From: Maribacter halichondriae
GTDB lineage: Bacteria; Bacteroidota; Bacteroidia; Flavobacteriales; Flavobacteriaceae
Length of the DNA: 64,000 bases
Direction of reading: 5' to 3'
Assembly (NCBI RefSeq): GCF_027474825.1
Contig: NZ_CP107030.1
Coordinates: 372,001-436,000, forward strand
A program made the position numbers and the translations under genes. Positions 55,997 to 64,000 of this stretch are shown here, one piece after another; the stretch's first letter is position 1, and every line of letters begins with the position of its first letter. Below the pieces are notes generated by a model that saw only the letters and a list, made by a program, of their open reading frames with translations, searched no databases and was not told the origin of the DNA.

Positions 55997-56683
55997 ATTG
56001 TTAATGATGCGAAGTGCATAATTGTACATGCGTTCGAATTGTTCTTTAAGTCCCATGTCGCTGTTATCAAATTCTATGGCATCTTCTGCCTTTCTCAACG
56101 GGGAAAATTCTCGCGTGGAATCGATACGATCCCGATTTTGAACATTCTTCAATACGTTTTCGTAGGAGACTTTTTCACCTTTATCAAGCAACTCCTTATA
56201 TCGCCGGTATGCCCTTTTTTCCGGTGAAGCCGTCATGAAAATTTTCAGCTCGGCATCGGGGAAAACAACCGTACCAATATCGCGACCATCCATTACGATA
56301 CCTTTTTCGGCACCCATATCTTTTTGCATATCAACCAGCATATGGCGCACCTCCTCAATTTCAGCAACGCGACTTACATTTTCGGAAACTTTTAAAGTAC
56401 GTATTTCATTTTCGACATTTTCACCGTTCAAGAGCATTTCGGAATATCCTAATGTTTCATTGTATTCAAACCTTAAAACTATTTTAGGTAATAATTTTAC
56501 CAAGGCATGAATATTCTCTCTTTCATCACCTACGAATCCATTACGCATGGCAAATAAGGTAACGGCCCTATACATCGCCCCCGTGTCGACATAGATATAG
56601 CCCAGTGCTTTTGCCAATTGTTTGGCAATCGTACTTTTACCTGTTGACGAATAACCGTCTATGGCTATGGTGATTTTTTCCAT
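55976..56683 (-). CDS. cmk: Cytidylate kinase
   Basis: 235 residues. Phosphorylates CMP/dCMP. P-loop IDGYSSTGKSTIAK (8-21), DTGAMYRAV, and DGRDIGTVVFPDAELKIFMTASPEKRAYRRY. Length and start are typical. Followed on its 5' side by lon. Confidence 0.95.
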   Translation of the reverse strand: MEKITIAIDGYSSTGKSTIAKQLAKALGYIYVDTGAMYRAVTLFAMRNGFVGDERENIHALVKLLPKIVLRFEYNETLGYSEMLLNGENVENEIRTLKVSENVSRVAEIEEVRHMLVDMQKDMGAEKGIVMDGRDIGTVVFPDAELKIFMTASPEKRAYRRYKELLDKGEKVSYENVLKNVQNRDRIDSTREFSPLRKAEDAIEFDNSDMGLKEQFERMYNYALRIINNKKTGVI

Positions 56684-56751
56684 GAGTTAAAAATACTCAG
56701 AAATAAACAGGGAACGTAATATGGGCAAATATATCTTAGCCCATGCAGCCC

Positions 56752-59218
56752 CTAAAGCTTTTTGGCGTTTTTTACTTTTTGCTTCGTTATGGCCGCCTCA
56801 ATGACTTCGTGCATATCGGCTACATAATGGAAGACAAGACCTTTGAGGTATTCCTGTTTTATTTCAAGAATGTCTTTTCTGTTATCCTCACAAAGTATGA
56901 TCTCTTTGATACGCGCTCTTTTGGCGGCTAGAATCTTTTCCTTTATTCCCCCGACCGGCAATACTTTTCCTCGTAAGGTAATCTCTCCCGTCATGGCCAA
57001 ACTCTTTTTCACCTTGCGCTGGGTAAATAGGGAGACCAAGGAAGTTAACATGGTAATACCTGCACTCGGGCCGTCTTTAGGGGTAGCACCTTCTGGCACA
57101 TGTATGTGTACATTGTATTTCTCAAAAACTTCGGGGTCAATCTCGAACCGATCTGCGTTCGATTTGATGTATTCCATGGCGATGGTGGCCGATTCTTTCA
57201 TCACCTTTCCTAAGTTACCTGTGATGTTCAAATTTCCTTTTCCTTTGGAAAGGATTGATTCGATGAACAGAATATCGCCCCCGACGGTTGTCCATGCCAG
57301 ACCGGTCACGACCCCCGCAACATCATTATTTTCGTATTTATCGCGCTCCAATCTCGCCGGGCCTAAGATCTTTTCCACGTCTTCATTGCTTACTTTGATA
57401 TCGTATTCTTCTTCAATGGCAATTGACTTTGCTGCATAACGCACCATTTTGGCAATCTGTTTTTCAAGGCCCCGCACCCCCGACTCTCTTGTATAACCTT
57501 CAACTATTTTTTCCAACTGCCGTTTCCCTATTTTCAAATCTTTTGCTGATAGGCCATGCTCTTTCAGTTGTTTAGGCAATAAATGTCTTTTCGCAATCTC
57601 TACCTTTTCCTCAATGGTATATCCGGTAACGTTAATAATCTCCATTCTATCACGCAGTGCAGGCTGAATGGTCGATAGATTGTTTGCAGTAGCTATGAAC
57701 ATTACCTTGGATAAATCATAGCTCATTTCAAGAAAGTTGTCGTGAAAATCCGAATTCTGCTCTGGATCTAGCACCTCAAGCATAGCGGATGAAGGGTCGC
57801 CTTGGTGACTGCTAGAAAGTTTATCGATTTCATCAAGAATAAAAACTGGATTCGAAGTTCCTGCCTTTTTCAAGCTTTGAACGATCCTGCCCGGCATGGC
57901 GCCTATATAGGTCTTTCGATGCCCTCGTATCTCGGCTTCATCGCGCATTCCCCCTAATGACATTCTTACATACTCTCTGCCCAAGGCTTCGGCTATGGAC
58001 TTACCCAGCGAAGTTTTACCAACGCCCGGAGGTCCATACAGACAAATAATAGGCGATTTCATATCATTTCGAAGTATCAGAACCGCCAAATATTCGATGA
58101 TCCTCTTTTACATCTTCCAAACCATAATGATCACGATCCAAAATTTTCTCGGCCCTTTTTAAATCGAATTTATCCTTTGAAAATTCATTCCATGGCAGAT
58201 CCAAAAATAAATCGAGATAATTTCTTTGAATGGAATACTCGGCCACCTGTGGATTCATTCGTTGAATCTTGGCAAGCTCTTTTTCAAAATGTTCTTTGAC
58301 CTTTTTGTTCCATTTTTTCTTTTTGGCCCGAATCCGCATTTCGTCAATTTCCTCATCGTAAGAACCGCCACCCAGTTCTTCTTGTATGGTCTTCATCTGC
58401 TGATGCAGAAAATATTCACGTTGCTGCTGGTCAAGATCACTTCTCACCTTGGATTGAATGTCATTTTTGAGCTCCAGTTTTTGTAGCTCGACATTCATGT
58501 ATTTTAAAGTGGCCAGGGCCCTATCTTGTAAATTCGCGATTTCTAGAAGGTCTTGTTTGTCCTTAACGTCCAAGTTAAGGTTCGACGAGACAAAATTGAT
58601 CAAGAAAGAATTGCTCTGTATATTCTTTATGGCAAAAGATGCTTCACTCGGTATATTCGGGTTATCCCTGATAATCTTTAAGGCCAAATCTTTAATGGAT
58701 TCTATAATGGCCAAGAATTCCTTACTGGTCTGATCTGGCCGTATTTCTTCAGCTTCCCGAACCGTAGCGGTCATATATGGTTGCTCTGTAAGTACTTCGG
58801 CAATTTCGAAGCGTTTTTTTCCTTGTATTATTACCGTTGTATTGCCATCGGGCATTTGTAATACTCTCAAAATTCGTGCAACTGTACCCAAAGTATTGAT
58901 ATCGCTCACCCCAGGATTTTCGGTTTCCTCATCCTTTTGGGAAACGACTCCAATTACTTTTGAACCGTTATTGGCATCTTTGATCAAATTAATCGACTTA
59001 TCCCTTCCTGCTGTGATAGGAATGACCACTCCCGGAAAAAGTACCGTATTTCGCAAGGGCAAAATAGGCAGGGTTTCCGGAAGTTCCTCATTGTTCATAT
59101 GTTCTTCGTCCTCTGGAGTCAACAACGGAATCAATTCTGATTCTTCGTCAATACTTTGCAAAGACATATTGTCAAAATTTGAAAATTTGGAATCTCCCAT
59201 ATATATTTTTTCGGCCAT
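56752..59218 (-). CDS. lon: ATP-dependent protease Lon (frameshifted in this sequence)
   Basis: Reconstructed to about 820 residues. N-terminal LON substrate-binding domain ([18 protein letters not shown]..), AAA+ module with Walker [14 protein letters not shown] near 400, and a C-terminal protease domain with catalytic Ser in [10 protein letters not shown] near 713 and Lys in [10 protein letters not shown] near 763. The frame breaks near 58106-58109: the 5' part ends ..EDVKEDHRI, the 3' part begins IIEYLAVL. Two extra bases, or one fewer, joins them ([13 protein letters not shown] in all homologs). A perfect palindrome adjoins the start codon. Confidence 0.9.
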
Positions 59219-59238
59219 AATGTCATAAATATGACATT
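59219..59238. promoter_or_regulatory. Palindrome at the lon start, candidate operator
   Basis: AATGTCATA-AA-TATGACATT, 9-bp arms with a 2-bp centre, immediately upstream of the lon ATG. Its size and symmetry fit a dimeric repressor site; the protein is unknown. It is not CIRCE (HrcA) or CtsR-like. Confidence 0.5.
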
Positions 59239-59354
59239 TACCATTTTATTATAAACTATTCAATCCATCAAAAGCCCTATTCTCATTAAACCTTTGTCAT
59301 TCGGGCATTCTCGTTCTACACACAAAAACAATTGTTGTGCCATTCACAGCATGA

Positions 59355-59390
59355 AAAAGAAAAACCCTTTCAGAAACAAACTGAAAGGGT
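59355..59390 (-). terminator. Terminator of the T9SS gene
   Basis: 10-bp stem ACCCTTTCAG/CTGAAAGGGT (59364-59373 with 59381-59390) with a T-rich tail on the minus strand, about 25 bp after the stop. Confidence 0.75.
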
Positions 59391-59415
59391 CTTAAAAAGA
59401 CAATTTAAAATAATC

Positions 59416-62400
59416 TTACCTTTTCTTTATTATTTTACGGGTAATTACTTCCCCGTTATCAAGGGTTAACTTTATAATATACATCCCTGGTGGAAAATTA
59501 CTCATGTCGAACGTTAGACTACTCGAATGATCTTCTGTCAATATCTCCGATATCAAGGTCTGCTGCTGCATATTACTCAGTATAACACTTAAAGGCCTAC
59601 CTTGTAAGGTTTGAATATCCATGGTAGCCTGATCCATAGTTGGATTTGGATACACCGCGAACTCATTCTTTACCGAATGATAATTCTTAAAATCTCCTTG
59701 AAACTCATCTAAAGGCGAAGATTTTCCGGTTCCAGGTTTGGAGACATCGAGTGTCAATGTCGTCTTACAACCTTCAGAAGACCTAAGTACGTATACACCT
59801 GAATCAGCATCCGTTACGTTTCTCAAGCTATAGTTGTCAGCCACTTGTCGTCCATCCGGAGTGGTAATCGTTAGACCGATATCGTTCGGCAGCATACTAA
59901 GCAATAAATCGGTTCCCGCATCGACTTTTAGATAATTCTGACCACTTTTCCAGATACCGTCGATGCGATATTCGGGAATTATACTTTCAGCTGTGCAGTT
60001 CACCGAGCCATTGACCGTAATATCTAGTGTAGCGGAACAACCTTCCTCAGAGAAAAAGGTATAGATTCCGGCTTGCTCCAATTTTATACTCCGCATGGCA
60101 TAATTATCGGAAACTAAAGTACCATCTGGCCTTACGATGGTCAGTCCTACATTTTCAGGGAGCATACTCAGTACCACATCCGAACCTTCGTCAACAATCA
60201 ATGTATTTTCACCGTTGGACCAAATGCCATCTATACGATATTCAGGTATAACACTATCTTCCTCGCATTCATCCACAACATTGACTTCCAGGGCTTTACT
60301 ACAACCTTGGGACGATGTTAGAAGATACGTTCCGGCTTTGGACAAGGCAAAATTGCTTATTTTATAATTGTCTTCAACAATGGTCCCGTCAGGTAAGGTA
60401 AGGGCCATCGCTACTCCATTGGGCAACATACTAAAAATAACCTCAGAACCTTGGTTTATCGTTATAACATCTTCCCCATTCGACCATTTTCCATTGATAC
60501 GGTATTCAGGGATCAATATTTCATCACAACTTGAAGTACCCTCGTTCACCGTCAAATTAATTTCAGTGGTACAGCCTTCTTCAGAAGTCAGTATATAGGT
60601 ACCGTTGTTTGCGGTCGTTACAGCGCCCAAACTATGTTCATCACCTACAACTTCGCCACTTGGCAACGTTATCTCAAGTCCGATATCTTCAGGATACATA
60701 CTAAGAACCACTTCGGCACCAGGTTGTACCGATAGATTATTGTAACCCTTGAACCATGTTCCGTTGACTTGGTACTGAGGCACTATGCTTCCCGTGGGAC
60801 ACGTATCGCCATCTGAAATCACAAAAATTTCAAAAGCCCTTGAACAACCATCGTTACCGGTTATTCGATAAACGCCTGCTTGGTCTGGATTGATGATTCC
60901 GAGGTCATAAGATCCTGAATGGACCGTACCGTTTGGCAATGTAATGGTGTAAGTACTTCCGAGCCCCCTTTTTCTTATTTGAACCGAAGTGCCTTCGTCT
61001 ACAGTTATCCTAGAATCTCCTGAAATCCAATTAATACCGTTCAAGGAGTACTCCATACTTATATCGGCATCCGAGCAGTTAAAGTTTTGAGACCATACGG
61101 CAAGTTTGCTAGAAGTGCTATTGCCGGCTGCATTGAAATTTCCACCTACATAAAGGTCATTCCCGTTGGCGGAAAAATATATGCTATTTACTTGGTTATC
61201 CGTACCTACATTTTTAGAGGTTCCTAATGCTTCAAAACCGGATGATTCACTCCACCTCGCCATATTATTCATAACGTAGTTAGACTCAGTTACGTCAGAG
61301 ACCGTTTCAAAATTTCCTCCCAAATAAATATAAGTACCATCGGTTGCAAGTGCGTTTACGTTACCACTGGTACCATTGCCCAGTCCTTCCCAACTCTTAG
61401 ACGTTATATTCCAGCGGGATATCCTGTTTACCGTTTTGCCACCGGCAAGGGTGAAATTTCCACCAGCGTAGATATATCCTGATTGTACCAAAATAGCCTG
61501 GACAAAACCACTTGTGCCTTCGCCTAACGTATTCCAGCTACTACCATTCCATGTAGCGATCCGATTTGCGGTCTTACCTCCTGCGCTATCGAAATTACCT
61601 CCGACTATAAGCTGTCCATTATGTAAGGCAACAGATCTAATTTCATTGTTCGTACCACTGATCAAAGTACCCGAATCGCTCAATGGAGACCATCCATTTT
61701 TCCATTTTGCAATATTGTGGACGATTATTCCCCCAGCGTTCTCGAAAGCTCCACCTGCATAAACATTGTCATTCTGGTCGATAATTATTTTGGCCACGGA
61801 ACCATTTGTTCCCGTACCCAGGGGCGACCAGTTAGAACCATTCCATACCGCAATATTTTTGGCTTCTACACCGCCAATATTCGTAAATTCGCCGCCAGCA
61901 TAAAGATTTCCATTGGATGCTATAGCCAACGCATTTACACTGCCATTGGCACCGCTAGAGAGTGTCTTCCACCCTTCATTTTTAGTATATACAGCTATAT
62001 TGTTGGCTGCAATGGAGCCAGCCGTAGAGAAACTTCCCGCAACAAATAAATCGTCACCTGAAGTAATTACCGCCTCGATATTTCCATTCGTTCCATTTTC
62101 AATATCTTGCCAAGATCCGATACCATCGACGACTGTATTCGACGGGTCCGTATTTTCATCACCCCCGATGATTTTAAAAATTTTTGCTGAGTTTCCGTAA
62201 CCGCTGAAATAAAGCTCACCGGATTCGTCCAGGCCAAAACTTGAAACATACTCTCCATTGGTTCTAAAAAGTAATTTAGATGTGGCCGAATTATTGCCAG
62301 AATTGTAGTCGAGTGACCAAACCCTTCCGGAAACATAATCCCCATAGATATATTTTCCCTGTAAATCAGGATTATTACTCGAACCCCTATATACATAACC

Positions 62401-63365
62401 TCCTGTTATTGATAAATCGCCATTATTATGGTTATATTGGTAAATCGGTCCAATTTGGGGGTTTGTGGCCAAACCTGTTGAAGTATTATAGTCTGCATTT
62501 GCCTCATATCTATTCCAACCGTAGTTACCTCCTTTTGAATCAAGTTGATTTCTTCGAATTCCCCTTGGCCCACATCAGCGCCCCACATGATATTAGTACT
62601 TGTATCAAAGGAAAATTTCCACGTATTTCGAATACCCCATGCATAGAGCTCATCCATTCCGCTACTTCCCACTCGAGGGTTGTCATTGGGTATCTCATAA
62701 TTGCCATTGGGGAGGTCAGGATTGGATTCCAAAGGATTATTTCCATCCACATCTACATCGATTCGCAGTATACTTCCAAAGGGATTATCAAGATTTTGGG
62801 CATTTCTGTTCGGATCGCCGCCGCCGCCGCCATCACCAAAAGAAGCGTAGAGATAGCCGTCTGGGCCAAACCCGATTTTACCACCATTATGATTCGAATG
62901 TTCTTGATTTTTATCGAAACTCAAAATTTCCAATCTACTTGAGACATCGGCTTGATCGGAATTATTGGAACTAGCATTATATCTAGCGATAACAATTTCC
63001 ACACCTACATTGGCCACACTGCTATATCGGGTATAGTAAACATAGAAGTAGCCATTTTGGTTATACTCGGGATGAAAGGCAAGACCTAAGAGGCCTATTT
63101 CCTGACCGAATGAAAAGCTTACTTCATTGGTCAAATCCAAAAAAACTTTTTGTTGGGAAGTATTAGGGTCATTATCGAAAACCTTGATTTTTCCCGATTG
63201 TTCAACTACGAACAACCTATTGCTGGAATCACCAGCATTCTGAATTTCAACAGGAAACTCAAATGTCAAGTTTTGAAACGCCTCTTGATAGGTTACCGCT
63301 TCTTGGGCAAAAGTCGTTAAACAAAAGGCAATAAAAAGTAGGCATAAGTAGGTAATTTTCTTCAT
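59416..63365 (-). CDS. T9SS protein with glucose/sorbosone dehydrogenase domain and repeats (frameshifted)
   Basis: Reconstructed to 1316 residues. Signal peptide (1-20), GSDH-type beta-propeller (about 30-370; IGLLGLAFHPEYNQNGYFYVYY, HNGGKIGFGPDGYLYASFGDGG), a run of about 50-residue repeats (NLYAGGEFTNIGG..NIAVWNGS, 420-760), five Ig-like repeats of about 85 residues (IIPEYRIDGIW.., 770-1205), and a T9SS sorting domain (YPNPTMDQATMDIQTLQGRPL..). The frame breaks at T4 62533-62536: one base restores GGNYGWNRYEANADYNTSTGLATNP. Probably cell-surface; the sugar substrate is unknown. Confidence 0.85.
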
Positions 63366-63568
63366 AAATTTTGGGGATCAAATTTATTCAAAGTAAACGG
63401 TCTATTTCGCTTAAACGTACCTTTACTACGTTTAATTACATAAAAAAGATTTTTATTACTGAGAAATTACACATTTTTTCGATGAAAGAACCCAAAATTT
63501 AACATATTGATTCTTATTTTTAATTCACACACTTGCTTTTATCGAAAGAAAAGCTGTACAAAAATTCG

Positions 63569-64000
63569 CTATTTTTCAATAACAATAGATTTAAAAATAT
63601 TCCCATAAATACTCTGAATTTGAAGATAATAGACACCAGAAGAAAGATGACCTAGATTTAATTCCTCATTTGAGGCATGATTGGCATCAAGTTTAAGGCC
63701 AAAGACATTTTGCCCAAGTGAGTTGTAAACATTACAATTAAGCTCGACATCCATAAGACTACTCAAATTCAAATAAAGCAATCCCGAACTTGGATTGGGA
63801 TAAACCAATACTTTATCTAGTTCAACAAATGCATCAAGATCTTCCTCTAAAGTATCATTTGAATTAATAAGTTTTTCGTTAAGGATATTTTTACCCGTGC
63901 CACCTATTGACCCCTTGCTCACCACAAGGTCCCCGTAGCGCGCCGAGCCCGCCGAGGAGACCCCGAAGTTCGGGTAGATCCAGATGTCCAGTGTCGACAG
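63569..64000 (-). CDS. T9SS surface protein, C-terminal part (cut by window edge)
   Basis: The frame is open to the edge and ends at 63569. The first visible residues (LSTLDIWIYPNFGVSSAGSARYGDLVVSK) match the cassette repeated three times in the 2022-residue protein at 26908; then follows a T9SS type A sorting domain (KVLVYPNPSSGLLYLNLSS..GVYYLQIQS). The 75 bp nearest the edge are markedly GC-rich compared with the rest of the gene. The 5' part lies outside the window. Confidence 0.82.
   Translation of the reverse strand: MSTLDIWIYPNFGVSSAGSARYGDLVVSKGSIGGTGKNILNEKLINSNDTLEEDLDAFVELDKVLVYPNPSSGLLYLNLSSLMDVELNCNVYNSLGQNVFGLKLDANHASNEELNLGHLSSGVYYLQIQSIYGNIFKSIVIEK

Overview
The window looks like chromosome of a marine-type flavobacterium (Bacteroidota, Flavobacteriaceae). 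The evidence is: type IX secretion (T9SS) C-terminal sorting domains on three long surface proteins; start sites without Shine-Dalgarno sequences; several promoters of the Bacteroidota form TTTG-N17-19-TAnnTTTG; fused thrA and fused NnrE/NnrD; flavobacterial families (DUF3822, DUF4126, DUF3291, TMEM220); and a DnaX without the zinc module. Nearly everything is core chromosome. I see no prophage, insertion sequence, CRISPR array or defence island.

Layout. 1-430: tRNA-Pro and tRNA-Ser. 546-5974: PgpH-type HD phosphohydrolase, then a thiolase/NlpC-P60 pair facing a TPR gene. 6013-11345: divergent gyrA and clpC. 11546-15525: a small conserved gene, two SnoaL-like genes, a HATPase-AraC regulator and the NAD(P)HX repair enzyme. 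15880-20812: thrA-thrB-thrC (aspartate to threonine). 20809-26803: Xaa-Pro aminopeptidase, gcvT, an epimerase-like gene, pterin carbinolamine dehydratase, yebC, a methyltransferase and a second copy of the yebC 3' end. 26908-32976: a 2022-residue T9SS adhesin-like protein. 33326-38637: acyltransferase, kdnB-HAD-kdsB (8-amino-Kdo type LPS sugar), DUF4126 and a helicase. 38888-41261: membrane-anchored protein, DUF3822, rsmD and RNase P RNA. 41415-46437: LytTR regulator with an alpha/beta hydrolase, dnaX, TMEM220 and miaE. 46512-49086: ppk1 coupled to sixA. 49204-53111: pyrR-pyrB-small gene-DUF3291-rnz-pdxH. 53202-59218: rpsA, a LysM gene, cmk and lon. 59416-64000: two T9SS surface genes, the second cut by the window edge.

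The most important point for a reader is that many conserved genes are broken by single-base length differences in short mononucleotide runs: TPR gene, AraC regulator, aminopeptidase, gcvT, DUF3822 (twice), LytTR regulator, hydrolase, dnaX, sixA, the rnz-linked small gene, lon, a T9SS gene, and probably the rpsA 3' end. Most need one extra base. This looks more like homopolymer under-calling in an unpolished assembly than mass pseudogenization, so I give the reconstructed gene spans. The dnaX case stands apart: the A8 tract lies at the gamma/tau boundary and a stop follows at once, as in organisms that make both DnaX forms by slippage.

Other items worth attention are the diverged 3' duplicate of yebC flanking a methyltransferase, the domain cassette shared by two T9SS proteins in unusually GC-rich DNA, the ATGA-coupled sixA-ppk1 pair, the near-leaderless clpC promoter, and a perfect palindrome touching the lon start codon.
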